A stretch of 64,000 bases of DNA, from assembly GCA_019694165.1 (NCBI GenBank), contig JAIBCL010000019.1, positions 1 to 64,000 of the forward strand, read 5' to 3'. This DNA comes from Verrucomicrobiaceae bacterium (GTDB lineage Bacteria > Verrucomicrobiota > Verrucomicrobiia > Verrucomicrobiales > Verrucomicrobiaceae). Positions 33,834-45,954 of this stretch are shown here, piece after piece. A program made the translations under genes and the position numbers. How positions within the stretch are numbered: the first letter of the stretch is position 1; each line of letters begins with the position of its first letter. The notes beneath the pieces were generated by a model, which made no database searches, was not told the origin of the DNA, and saw nothing but the letters and a program-made list of their open reading frames with translations.

Positions 33834-35792
33834 TCACCCGTCGGCGCGCGCAGGATCGCGCAGCAGCCGCGTGCGCAGCACGATCACTCCTGCTGCCAGC
33901 GCGGCCAGCTTCAGCCAGGCCAGCCAGTGCGCATTCCATGGGCCGAAAGGAATGAAGTACGTGGCGCCCTGCCGCAGCGGCAGCCACGTCCAGCACGCGA
34001 GAAGCTGTGCGCACAGCAGCCGCGCGGGGCTGAGCCACTCCGGTACGGCGCCGGCAATGAGGAAGACAAAGAACGGCACGGCATTGCTCAGGCAGCGCGA
34101 TTCGCTCATCATGCCCAGCACCAGCGACAGCGCGAGGAGCAGGCACATGCTCAGGCCGTGCCGCGCGGCCTCGTCCCACATGCCGCGCCAGCAGGTGATG
34201 CCGAGCACGACGACGAAGCCGAAGTAGGCGAAGTGCGCGCCGAGGAAGCACAGCGGATCGATCACGCTCGTGGCCGAGAGCACCTGCAGCAGCCAGAAGA
34301 AAGTCTGGCCGCCGTTTGCCAGCCGGCCAAACACCAGCGTGGTGGAGTACTGGATGGCGAGGAACAACGCGAGCGCGAGCACGCCGCCGGCCAGCCACGG
34401 CAGGACCCGCAGGCGCACGGTGCGCAGCGCGGCGCAGAATCCTGCCGCCGCCGCCGCGAGATACACCGCGCCGCTGCCCACGCTCACCGGCAGCAGCCAC
34501 GGCAGCGGACGCGTGCAATTGGCGGCGATGATTTCCGCGCCGAGGGGTGCCATGCGCCAGATCACCGCTGCGGACACCACGGCCACGGCACCCGCAACCC
34601 ACCACCTCAACCACCCGGGCACACGCAGCGCCACGCCTTTGCCATGTGCGGCAGCCGCGCCTTCCACCGATGCGGCGAGCAGACCGAGTGCGACGACGGA
34701 CACCATCGGAAACGTGTACGCACCCACGAGAGCGAGCGCCACCTGCACCAGACGCCGCCCGGCGAGAAACGCGTGACAGGAGAACACGCCGAGCGCGAAT
34801 CCGTAATAGTCGCTCAAGTTCGGATAGTAGGCGAAGAGGCGCACGATGGGGAAGCTCGCGGCCAGCATGATGAAGCCGGCGAGCTTTCGCCGCGCCGTGA
34901 GCCGCAGGCGGTCGAACACACAAAGCCCCGACCACATGGCAGCGGTGAGCATCGCGACACCGGTGATGTAAAAAGCGGTGAGCAGGCACCCGGAGTTGAA
35001 GTGCTTCAGTCCCGTCTCGGTGTCGGCGGCCGTCGGCGCCACGTCCGCTCCTGCCAGGGCCGCGACACTGCGCACGATGACGGCCACGCCATGCACCGCC
35101 ATCATCGGCGCGATGCGCTGCATGGAGTGCATCGCCAGTCCGTCATCGTCCTTGATCACGCCGGGGCCGCGGTCGGCGATCTTCGCATACCAGATGCCGT
35201 CGTAGCCGAAGTCGCGGATTTTGTCCGAGACCGCGCAGAGCAGCACCAGCGTGATGCAGAAGCCGGCCACGAGCCGCGCGTTCTGCCGCCCCGGCGGGAG
35301 CAGCGCCAAGTTTTGCTCCCAGCGCGCCGTCGCTGCGCGCAATCGTGCCGCGCCGCCGCGCACGATCATGATCTCATGCAGCACCGGCGCCAGGCCCGCC
35401 AGCAGCAGGAGCCAGAACCACAGGGTGAAATCCGGCGCGAGCACCAGCGTAACGCGCGCTTCAGCCGCGGCGCCCGCCGGCGGCTTCCACACCACCGCCT
35501 TCTCCGTGAAGGCCAGATGCGGCTCCGCATCGGCCGTGACGCGGCCGGACGTGCGCAGCACGCCGGTGATGCGCCGGCCATCGTGGATGACGAAGGACGC
35601 GCCGCCCGGCTTCTCTCCGCGCATCGACTTCGGCAGCGGGTATCTCAGCAGGTCGGCCGTGCGCACTACGGCCTCCGGCCTGCACTCGATCACCGTGCGC
35701 AGCGGCCACGCCGCGTATTGCTGCACCAGCGCGAATACGACGAGGCACACGCCAAGGGCGGAGGGCAGAAGCTGGAGGAACGAGCGTGGCAT
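33834..35792 (-). CDS. Multi-spanning membrane protein, possible GT-C glycosyltransferase
   Basis: A 652-residue protein with roughly twelve hydrophobic segments. After the first anchor (residues 1-25) comes an extracytoplasmic domain of about 80 residues, then membrane helices. The loop FGYDGIWYAKIADRGPG and the later DDDGLAMHSMQRIAPM resemble the acidic first loop of GT-C transferases, parallel to the DDDG motif of the 1,057-residue neighbour. I do not recognise a defined family. The start at 35792 precedes MPRSFLQLLPSALG; an in-frame ATG at 35876 would add 28 polar residues. It is separated from the next gene by 149 bases on the same strand and is divergent from the PVC haem protein gene. 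Confidence 0.65.
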   Translation of the reverse strand: MPRSFLQLLPSALGVCLVVFALVQQYAAWPLRTVIECRPEAVVRTADLLRYPLPKSMRGEKPGGASFVIHDGRRITGVLRTSGRVTADAEPHLAFTEKAVVWKPPAGAAAEARVTLVLAPDFTLWFWLLLLAGLAPVLHEIMIVRGGAARLRAATARWEQNLALLPPGRQNARLVAGFCITLVLLCAVSDKIRDFGYDGIWYAKIADRGPGVIKDDDGLAMHSMQRIAPMMAVHGVAVIVRSVAALAGADVAPTAADTETGLKHFNSGCLLTAFYITGVAMLTAAMWSGLCVFDRLRLTARRKLAGFIMLAASFPIVRLFAYYPNLSDYYGFALGVFSCHAFLAGRRLVQVALALVGAYTFPMVSVVALGLLAASVEGAAAAHGKGVALRVPGWLRWWVAGAVAVVSAAVIWRMAPLGAEIIAANCTRPLPWLLPVSVGSGAVYLAAAAAGFCAALRTVRLRVLPWLAGGVLALALFLAIQYSTTLVFGRLANGGQTFFWLLQVLSATSVIDPLCFLGAHFAYFGFVVVLGITCWRGMWDEAARHGLSMCLLLALSLVLGMMSESRCLSNAVPFFVFLIAGAVPEWLSPARLLCAQLLACWTWLPLRQGATYFIPFGPWNAHWLAWLKLAALAAGVIVLRTRLLRDPARADG

Positions 35793-35930
35793 CAGCAGTG
35801 CGGTGGCCGTGAGGAACGAAGGACATTGAGAGTAGCGGCTTTCGCGTGGTCCGCCACCGGCGGCTGACATCGGCATGCCGGATCGTGCTGCAACACCGCT
35901 TGGAGTCCGCTCGTTCAGGCTGGCCCCAAA

Positions 35931-38900
35931 ATGAAGTGCCCCATCCTTTTCCTCCGCGCAACGGTCCTGCCCGTTGTTTTCTCGTCATCGCTCGTCGCGC
36001 AAGAGCCCGAAGGCAATGCCGCCGTGAAGCACTCGGCGAAGACGGGCGATCTCACGCTCAGCGCGACGGAATTCGCGATGATCGGCATGACAGGCAGCAG
36101 CGTGGGGATCTCGCTCGATGACAAGGGCTCGGTTTTCGTTTCGCACACGAACCGGCGCAACAATGGCGAGATCGACATTCGGAAAAACAAGGACTGGCTG
36201 GCGGACTCGCTCTCGCTCACGAGCGCGGAGGATCGTCAGGCGCTCATCAAGAAGCGGATGCCGGACACGTGGAAGGATCTGGCGAAGTTCAAAGAGAAGA
36301 TCATCCGGCTCGACGACACGGATGGCGACGGCATCGCCGACAAGCGCACGGTCGTGCATGAAGGCTTCAACGATCTCGGCAATGGTCTCGCCGGCGGCGT
36401 GCTCTGGCACGACGGCGCGCTCTACGTCACGTGCATGCCGAGCCTCTACAAACTGACGGATCCCGATGGCGACGGCATCTTTGACAAGAAGCAGGAACTC
36501 GTGCGCGGCATCGGATTTCACATCGGCTACGGCGGCCACGACATGCACGGGCCCACTCTCGGGATGGACGGCCGCATCTATTGGAGCACGGGCGACAAAG
36601 GCATCCACGTGAAGACCAAGGACGGTCGCGAGTTCAATTATCCGGGCGAGGGCGGCGTGTTTCGCATCGAACCGGATGGCAGCGGCTTCGAAGTGTTCGC
36701 GCACGGCCTGCGCAATCCGCAGGAACTGGCCTTCGATGAGTTCGGCAATCTTTTCACCGTCGATAACGACGGCGACTTCGGCGACAAGGAACGCGTGCAT
36801 TACGTCGTCGAGGGCACCGACTCCGGCTGGCGGATGCATTATCAGTATCGCAGCGATAAAGGGTGGGCACAGCTCGCTGGCTACAATCCGTGGCTCGCGG
36901 AAAACCTGTGGAAGCCGCAGCAGTCCGATCAGCCCGCGTATCTCACGCCGAGCCTCGCGAACTACAGCGCGGGACCGATCGGCTTTGAATACAATCCGGG
37001 CACCGCGTTGAGCGATCGCTTCGCGCACACCTTCTTCCTCGCCGAGAGCAGCAAGCAAATCTCCGCGCTGCGCTTCGAGTCGACTGGCGCAGGCTTCAAG
37101 ATGCTCGATCCACAGGTCGTGCTCACCGGTCCCTTCATCACAGGCCTCTTCTTCGGTCCCGACGGCGCGCTCTATGGTGCGAACTGGGGCAACAATGAGT
37201 GGGCGCCCCACGAGAAAGGCAATGTGTTGAAGCTCGACGATGAAGGCGCGACGAAGGATTCGCAACGCGAGAGCGTGAAGAAGCTGATCGCCGAAGGCAT
37301 GAGCAAACGCAGCGTCGATGAACTGGCGGAGTTGCTCGGTCATGCGGATCAACGCGTGAGGCTGAAGGCGCAGTTTGAGTTGGTCACGAGAGCCGATGGC
37401 ATGAAACACACTCGGCGATCCATACTGAACCCAGGAAAGGCCGCCGAAGTGAAATACCTCTTCTCTGGAATTGAGACGTTGGAGAAAGTCGCGCACTCAG
37501 CCAGCCACCCGCTCATCGCCCGCGTGCATGCCGTTTGGGCATTAGGCCAGTTGGCAAGAGGGAGAAAGCTGCCTTCAACTGAGCACAACCCTAAAGCACA
37601 GATTTTCTCCCTGTCGAAGTCCCTTGTCTCCCTGCTGACAGACAAGGAGTCCGAAGTTCGAGCTCAAGCCGCACGCATGTTGAGCGATGCAAAAGAGGAG
37701 GATGCAGCATCTGAAATTGCCAAGCTCCTGGCCGATGAATCGCCGCGTGTTCGCCTGTATGCGGGCATCGCTTTGAGAAAGCTCGGCACGCCAGCTCAAA
37801 TCGAAGCGGCCGTGAAGCTGCTGGAAGACAATGCGGACAGAGATGTCTTCCTTCGTCATGCCGGAGCCATGGCGCTCGCCGGTTGTGGCAAAGAACAAGG
37901 CAAACTCGCGTCCCTCGCTTCGAGTTCGTCGAAGGCGGTGAAGCTCGGAGCCATCGTGGCAGCGCGAATGATCAAGTCGCCCGATGCAGCGGCCTTTCTT
38001 GAAGATGCGGATATGCAGGTCGTCGCTGAGGCATCGCGGGCGATCCACGATGACCTCTCGATTCCATCTGCATTACAGCATCTCGCCGAGTTTCTTGAGC
38101 CTCCCTTCAGCCTCGAAGCACCGCTCGTGACAAACGAATCGGTTTTGCGTCGAAGCATCAGCGCCAATCTTCGAGTAGGAGACGGGTTGTCAGCAACGCG
38201 ATTGCTTATCTATGCCGCAGGAAGCAGGCACCCTGCCGCAATGCGCGCCGAAGCACTCGACTCGCTCTCGCTCTGGCCCACAGGCCTCGCATTTGATCGC
38301 GTGCAAGGCTTCCATCGCGCGCTGCCAGCTCGCGACGCGAAGGTGGTGGCGGATTTGTTTGCCAAATCCTTCGACACGCTCATCACCGATGACTCGGATG
38401 TCGTGCAAAAGGCGACGGCACGACTGGTACGCGCTTTGCACTTCCAACCCGCCATCGACAAGCTCACCACCATTGCGCTGGATGCATCGAAGAGCATCGA
38501 CATGCGTGCCACAGCGATCGAGACGATGGCCGTCGCCCGCGCACCGCGAATTCAGGAAGCCATCGACGCCGCCATCACGTCCGACAAAGCCGAGCTGCGC
38601 ATCGCCGCCATCCGCGGGATGGCTGAAGTGAAGCCGGACGACAAGACGACTTTCGATGCCATCGATGCCGCTCTGAAGCGCACCGATCTCGACGAGCAGC
38701 AGGCGATACTCTCCCTCCTCGGCAGCATGAAGTCATCGAAGTCTGAGAAAATGCTCGGCAGTTGGATCGATCTGCTTTCCAAAAACAAGGTCCCGGCCAC
38801 GCTCGCACTCGATGTCTATGAAGCTGCCGTCGCGAACGGCTCGAAGACGCTCAAGAAACAGCTCGGCAGCGTGGACAAGAACCTGAAGAAAGTCCCGTTC

Positions 38901-39344
38901 GGCGTCTTCAGCCTCGCACTTGAGGGTGGCGATGCGAAGGAAGGCGAGACGATCTTCAAAACGAGCACCACCGGCGCGTGCATCCAGTGCCACACGATGC
39001 AGGCCGGCCTGCCAAGCGTGGGTCCCGATCTCTCACACGTCGCCGCGCGTCTGCCGCGCGAGCGCCTTCTTCGTGCGGTCGTCGATCCACAGAGCGAGAT
39101 CGCCGAAGGCTTCGGCATGGTGAGCGCCACGCTCAAGAACGGCTCCGTCGTCAGCGGCCTCATCGCAAAGGAAACCAACGACGAACTTATCCTCCGCATT
39201 CCCGCCTCGCCGGTCACGCAGACAGTGGCGAAGAAAGACATCGTCTCCCGCACGAAACCCGCATCCGCGATGCCGCAAATGACAAGCCTGCTCACCAAGC
39301 TGGAGATTCGCAATCTGGCAGCCTATCTGGCGACCCTGAAGTGA
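35931..39344 (+). CDS. PVC-type haem-binding propeller/HEAT protein
   Basis: A 1,137-residue exported protein with three parts. First, a signal peptide and a six-bladed propeller of the membrane-bound-dehydrogenase type (about residues 35-430) with calcium-like loops DDTDGDGIADKR and DPDGDGIFDKK. Second, a long helical HEAT-like region (about 440-1000). Third, a C-terminal cytochrome c-like segment with the haem motif CIQCH (1017-1021), GPDLSHVAARLPRERLLRAVVDPQ and a final beta part (KNGSVVSGLIAKETNDELILR). This architecture is characteristic of Verrucomicrobia and Planctomycetes. It is presumed to oxidise sugars or alcohols in the periplasm and pass electrons through the haem; the substrate is unknown. 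Confidence 0.9.
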   Translation: MKCPILFLRATVLPVVFSSSLVAQEPEGNAAVKHSAKTGDLTLSATEFAMIGMTGSSVGISLDDKGSVFVSHTNRRNNGEIDIRKNKDWLADSLSLTSAEDRQALIKKRMPDTWKDLAKFKEKIIRLDDTDGDGIADKRTVVHEGFNDLGNGLAGGVLWHDGALYVTCMPSLYKLTDPDGDGIFDKKQELVRGIGFHIGYGGHDMHGPTLGMDGRIYWSTGDKGIHVKTKDGREFNYPGEGGVFRIEPDGSGFEVFAHGLRNPQELAFDEFGNLFTVDNDGDFGDKERVHYVVEGTDSGWRMHYQYRSDKGWAQLAGYNPWLAENLWKPQQSDQPAYLTPSLANYSAGPIGFEYNPGTALSDRFAHTFFLAESSKQISALRFESTGAGFKMLDPQVVLTGPFITGLFFGPDGALYGANWGNNEWAPHEKGNVLKLDDEGATKDSQRESVKKLIAEGMSKRSVDELAELLGHADQRVRLKAQFELVTRADGMKHTRRSILNPGKAAEVKYLFSGIETLEKVAHSASHPLIARVHAVWALGQLARGRKLPSTEHNPKAQIFSLSKSLVSLLTDKESEVRAQAARMLSDAKEEDAASEIAKLLADESPRVRLYAGIALRKLGTPAQIEAAVKLLEDNADRDVFLRHAGAMALAGCGKEQGKLASLASSSSKAVKLGAIVAARMIKSPDAAAFLEDADMQVVAEASRAIHDDLSIPSALQHLAEFLEPPFSLEAPLVTNESVLRRSISANLRVGDGLSATRLLIYAAGSRHPAAMRAEALDSLSLWPTGLAFDRVQGFHRALPARDAKVVADLFAKSFDTLITDDSDVVQKATARLVRALHFQPAIDKLTTIALDASKSIDMRATAIETMAVARAPRIQEAIDAAITSDKAELRIAAIRGMAEVKPDDKTTFDAIDAALKRTDLDEQQAILSLLGSMKSSKSEKMLGSWIDLLSKNKVPATLALDVYEAAVANGSKTLKKQLGSVDKNLKKVPFGVFSLALEGGDAKEGETIFKTSTTGACIQCHTMQAGLPSVGPDLSHVAARLPRERLLRAVVDPQSEIAEGFGMVSATLKNGSVVSGLIAKETNDELILRIPASPVTQTVAKKDIVSRTKPASAMPQMTSLLTKLEIRNLAAYLATLK

Positions 39345-39416
39345 GTGCCGTGCACTGCCGTCGCGGCGGACGGCCTTGCCGTGCGATGAAGTGCCAGCCC
39401 AGGGCGAAAACGGAAA

Positions 39417-39446
39417 GGCGCGGGCGGCATCCGATCCGCCCGCGCC
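39417..39446 (-). terminator. Strong hairpin between convergent genes
   Basis: Perfect 11-bp stem GGCGCGGGCGG (39417-39427) with CCGCCCGCGCC (39436-39446), 8-base loop. On the minus strand it is followed by TTTCCGTTTT, so it is best read as the terminator of the di-haem protein gene, perhaps bidirectional. Confidence 0.7.
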
Positions 39447-39470
39447 ACTCCATGTCCCCAATCCCTGCCC

Positions 39471-40724
39471 TCAAATGGATTTCAAGAAATCGAGCAACTG
39501 CTGCCGTTGCGTCTTGCTCAGCCGGCTGTAGCGGTCGCGCGAAGTCTTCGCCTCACCGTCGTGCGCCATGATGGCGGCCTCAATGGTGGGCGCGCGTCCG
39601 TCGTGCAGATACGGTGCGCTTGCGCGCAGACCCCACAGCGGCGGCGTGCGCATCTCCGTCGGCCCCGCCGGTCCCTGCGTGATCCCGTCGCCGAGCGCAC
39701 CCATGTCGTGGAGCAGCAGATCGGAGTAGAGCGCCACGGGCTTGCGGTTCAGCGCGCTGATGGAGTTCGGCGCGGTGGTCATCATCGGCGTGTGGCATGC
39801 GGCGCAGTTGATCTGCTGGAAGATGGTCTTCCCCGCGCTCGCTGAAGCTGTCAGTGGCAGCGGTGGCGGCGGTGCGAGAAACCGCATGAAGTCTGCCGCC
39901 GCATCGATGTCACCGCGCCCCGTAGCCGGATCGACCTCGTCCTCGGGATCAAGCACGGTGTCCCAGGCGGCGAGCTTCGCGGCATCGCCATTCGGAGCGT
40001 TTTCCAGCGGGAAGAGGCGGCTCGTGATGCCCATTTCATTAAGGTAGGCATCACCGGCAAAGGAAAGCAGCGTGGCCTGCTGCGCCTTCCAGCCGAAGCG
40101 GCCCACGCGCTGCTGCCCGGTGGCCACATCCGTCACCATGGCGGCGCGGCCCTTGATGCCGTCGAGCGGCACCTTGAGCACATTGCGCTGGATGTCCGCG
40201 TCCGCGATGGCTTCGATGAGCCCCGCACCGAAGAGCGGCGTGGACTGCCGGTGGGCAATGACGTTGGCCTGAGCCGGAACGGTCTCGAGTGCGGCTGCGT
40301 TGATGGCATTGTCCTGCAGAAGCGAGCCGCCGAGTGCGGTGAGCGGATCGAAGACGCCATTGGCCGCCTGCCCGAAACGGGTGACCAGGATGGCGCTGCC
40401 CCCGCCGGTCCCTCCGGCGTTGTGGCAGGCCACGCACGATACATTGTTGAACACAGGCCCGAGGCCGCCGGCGACGGTCTCGACGTTCTCAAACTCGTCC
40501 ATGCCCGCGCCGAAGTACGCGAGCTGTTCGGAGGTGAGACCTGGCAATGCATCGCCGAACTGCGGCGCTCCCGACTGGGGCGTCACCGTGCGCAAAGACG
40601 CACGAGGACGACTGGAGTGAACTTTGGTGACCCCGACCGTGCCCTGCGCGTCGGCATTGCCCGCGGCAAATGCCAGCACGCAGAAGGCAGCGGCGGCGGT
40701 GGAGGTAAATGTTTTTGTTTTCAT
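39471..40724 (-). CDS. Di-haem oxidoreductase (peroxidase-like), periplasmic
   Basis: A 417-residue exported c-type cytochrome of the di-haem oxidoreductase (DHOR/MauG-like) family. After a signal peptide (residues 1-26) two haem motifs are present: CVACH (97-101) with HNAGGTGGGSA, and CAACH (307-311) followed by a Met-rich stretch (TPMMTT). DLLLHDMGALGDG, RTPPLWGLRASAPYLHDGRAPTIEAAI and HDGEA are family signatures. The in-frame ATG at 40745 would add seven residues; 40724 starts the signal peptide. It is divergent from ilvD and convergent with the PVC haem protein, so the two redox proteins are neighbours but not in one operon. Confidence 0.92.
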   Translation of the reverse strand: MKTKTFTSTAAAAFCVLAFAAGNADAQGTVGVTKVHSSRPRASLRTVTPQSGAPQFGDALPGLTSEQLAYFGAGMDEFENVETVAGGLGPVFNNVSCVACHNAGGTGGGSAILVTRFGQAANGVFDPLTALGGSLLQDNAINAAALETVPAQANVIAHRQSTPLFGAGLIEAIADADIQRNVLKVPLDGIKGRAAMVTDVATGQQRVGRFGWKAQQATLLSFAGDAYLNEMGITSRLFPLENAPNGDAAKLAAWDTVLDPEDEVDPATGRGDIDAAADFMRFLAPPPPLPLTASASAGKTIFQQINCAACHTPMMTTAPNSISALNRKPVALYSDLLLHDMGALGDGITQGPAGPTEMRTPPLWGLRASAPYLHDGRAPTIEAAIMAHDGEAKTSRDRYSRLSKTQRQQLLDFLKSI

Positions 40725-40869
40725 CGCCGCCACTCTCTCCGACACGGCCTTAAGCCGGGATTAAGTGCGAAAAAAAATTTGCCGCCGGCTTCCCCGCGCG
40801 ACTCAAACCGGGAATTGTCCGGAGTTTCGCCTTTGCGCGCGCACCGCATCCGCTCACTATGCGCGAATT

Positions 40870-42597
<1,728 letters not shown>

Positions 42598-42658
42598 CGC
42601 GTTGTTCCCAGATTGGGAACTCCGACCTTGCCTGCTCCTGGAAATTCGGCCAAAATCC

Positions 42659-42952
42659 ATGCGTGTCATCGCCCGCAAGACCTTGAAGGACTTCTGGCTT
42701 TCGCACGCTGATGCCGAACAGCCACTGAAAGCGTGGTTCGCGGAAGCGTCGGCGGCGAAATGGACGTCCTTCCAGGACATCAAGAAGAGCTACCGCTCCG
42801 CAGATGTCCTCCCGGGAAACCGCGTGGTGTTCGACATCAAAGGCAACCGCTATCGTCTCGTCGTCAGGATTCACTACAACACAGGCATCGTCTTCATTCG
42901 CTTCATCGGCACACACGCCGACTACGACAAGATCGACGCCACCACCATCTAG
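42659..42952 (+). CDS. higB: HigB-family mRNA interferase toxin
   Basis: A 97-residue RelE-fold toxin of the HigB/COG4680 type: MRVIARKTLKDFW, WFAEASAAKWTSFQDIKKSYRSADVL, RVVFDIKGNRYRLVVRI and GIVFIRFIGTHADYDKID are the family pattern. It should cleave mRNA on the ribosome unless neutralised by its partner. The antitoxin gene follows 5 bases later. An in-frame ATG at 42602, only 4 bases after the ilvD stop, would extend it by 19 residues; I prefer 42659 because it matches the family start. Confidence 0.9.
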   Translation: MRVIARKTLKDFWLSHADAEQPLKAWFAEASAAKWTSFQDIKKSYRSADVLPGNRVVFDIKGNRYRLVVRIHYNTGIVFIRFIGTHADYDKIDATTI

Positions 42953-42957
42953 CCCGC

Positions 42958-43362
42958 ATGAAACCCAAAGTGCTCAAGACCGCAGTCGACCACGAGGCCG
43001 CACTAGCCAGAGTGGAATCCTTGATGGACGCGAAGCCCGGTTCCGCCGCCGAGGCGGAGCTGGAGTTGTGGTCGTTGCTGGTCGAGAGTTATGAGCGCGA
43101 GCATCACCCCATCCACCCGCCCGATCCTATCGAGGCCATCCGCTTCCGCATGGAGCAGCAGGGCTTGCGCGATGTGGACATGACCCGATTCTTCAAGACC
43201 CGCGGACGTGTCTCCGAAGTCCTCGGCCGCAAACGCACGCTCACGCTGCCGATGATCCGCGCGCTGTCGTCCGGCCTCCGGATTCCAGCGGAAGTGCTGA
43301 TCGGTGAGCCCCGCAGGCAGAGGAAGCCGCAAGCCAGGAAATCCAGGCTTAAGGTCGCATGA
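42958..43362 (+). CDS. higA: HigA-type antitoxin with HTH domain
   Basis: A 134-residue antitoxin of the COG5499 type. The N-terminal half (residues 1-55) is an acidic helix region that wraps the toxin; PIHPPDPIEAIRFRMEQQGL introduces an XRE-like helix-turn-helix (DMTRFFKTRGRVSEVLGRKR, then LTLPMIRALSSGL). It presumably binds HigB and represses the pair. The C-terminus is basic (RRQRKPQARKSRLKVA). The order toxin then antitoxin is normal for higBA. Confidence 0.9.
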   Translation: MKPKVLKTAVDHEAALARVESLMDAKPGSAAEAELELWSLLVESYEREHHPIHPPDPIEAIRFRMEQQGLRDVDMTRFFKTRGRVSEVLGRKRTLTLPMIRALSSGLRIPAEVLIGEPRRQRKPQARKSRLKVA

Positions 43363-43394
43363 CGGCGTTGATTCAGCTCAAGCCTCGCCAGGCT

Positions 43395-43467
43395 GCGGTG
43401 TGCTCGCGAAGTATGCGAAGCACCACTTCCGATGCGAGCCATGGGGCGGTGACGGATTTGGGGTTGT
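43395..43467 (+). repeat. Direct repeat copy 2: duplicated ilvD 3' end after higBA
   Basis: 73 bases match the ilvD 3' end at 42524-42595, with GATGCGAGCCATGGGGCGGT and GACGGATTTGGGGTTGT identical. A replaced patch (ACCACTTC for TCACGAG) shifts the frame, so it is not a functional gene end. Just upstream, AGCCTCGCCA-GGCT also matches ilvD sequence with internal deletions of about 16 and 10 bases. The pair higBA thus lies between direct repeats. Confidence 0.85.
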
Positions 43468-43540
43468 GAGGCAGCGGCCACGACCCTGGCATCCCAACGG
43501 TCTGTGGAAGGACGAAACGACTACCATGGGGTGTCCGCGT

Positions 43541-44128
43541 TCACGTCCTTCTCCAGCGTGCGCGATGGATGGTAAGACCCAGCGCCAGCCAGTGCTTCTC
43601 GAAGTCGGTCTGCGGATAGCAGAAAGCATCCTCCGGCCACTCGAGGCTCCGGAACACAAGGCGCGACGCGAGGCTGGCCTGTGCATCGCTGAAGTACTCC
43701 GGGTGGTCGGTCTTGAGCAGAAACTCGCCCCCGGGGACGAGGATGCGCTCAAGGCCGCCAAGGAATTCGGCATTGTTCACGAGCCGATTCTTGTGGTGGC
43801 GCTTCTTCGGCCACGGATCGGGACAGAGCAGGTGCAGCCGCGAGACGCCGGCAGACGGCAACAGCCAGCCGACGGAGTAAGCGCTTTCGAGTTGGAGGAT
43901 TTTGACGTTCGGGAGCGCGGCACGCCGGATTCTCCTTGCGGTTTTTTCGACGCGTCCGCTCATGCGCTCGATGCCGAGGAAATCGCGCCCGGGATGCTGC
44001 CGCGCCATTTCGACGAGAAACGTGCCGTCGCCGCTGCCGAGGTCGATCTCGAGTGGACGCGTGGCATCCGGGAAAATTTCCTCGCGGCGGAGTTCGCGGA
44101 AGTAGTCGGCGGGCACGAAGACGGACAT
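43541..44128 (-). CDS. trmB: tRNA (guanine-N7-)-methyltransferase
   Basis: A 195-residue SAM-dependent enzyme that makes m7G46 in tRNA. The SAM motif EIDLGSGDGTF is near the N-terminus and the family signature CPDPWPKKRHHKNRLV is intact; FLLKTDHPEYF follows. It is slightly short at the N-terminus compared with E. coli TrmB, as in many bacteria. The gene starts 12 bases after the ispG stop and belongs to the rseP-ispG-trmB minus-strand group. Confidence 0.93.
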   Translation of the reverse strand: MSVFVPADYFRELRREEIFPDATRPLEIDLGSGDGTFLVEMARQHPGRDFLGIERMSGRVEKTARRIRRAALPNVKILQLESAYSVGWLLPSAGVSRLHLLCPDPWPKKRHHKNRLVNNAEFLGGLERILVPGGEFLLKTDHPEYFSDAQASLASRLVFRSLEWPEDAFCYPQTDFEKHWLALGLTIHRARWRRT

Positions 44129-44140
44129 CGCGTCTGTGAT

Positions 44141-45940
<1,800 letters not shown>

Positions 45941-45954
45941 GCAGCGTCACCCAG

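Noticed and set aside
40725..40869. Attenuator or T-box leader before ilvD
   Set aside because: No leader peptide with branched-chain codons, no T-box core and no terminator/antiterminator pair were visible.
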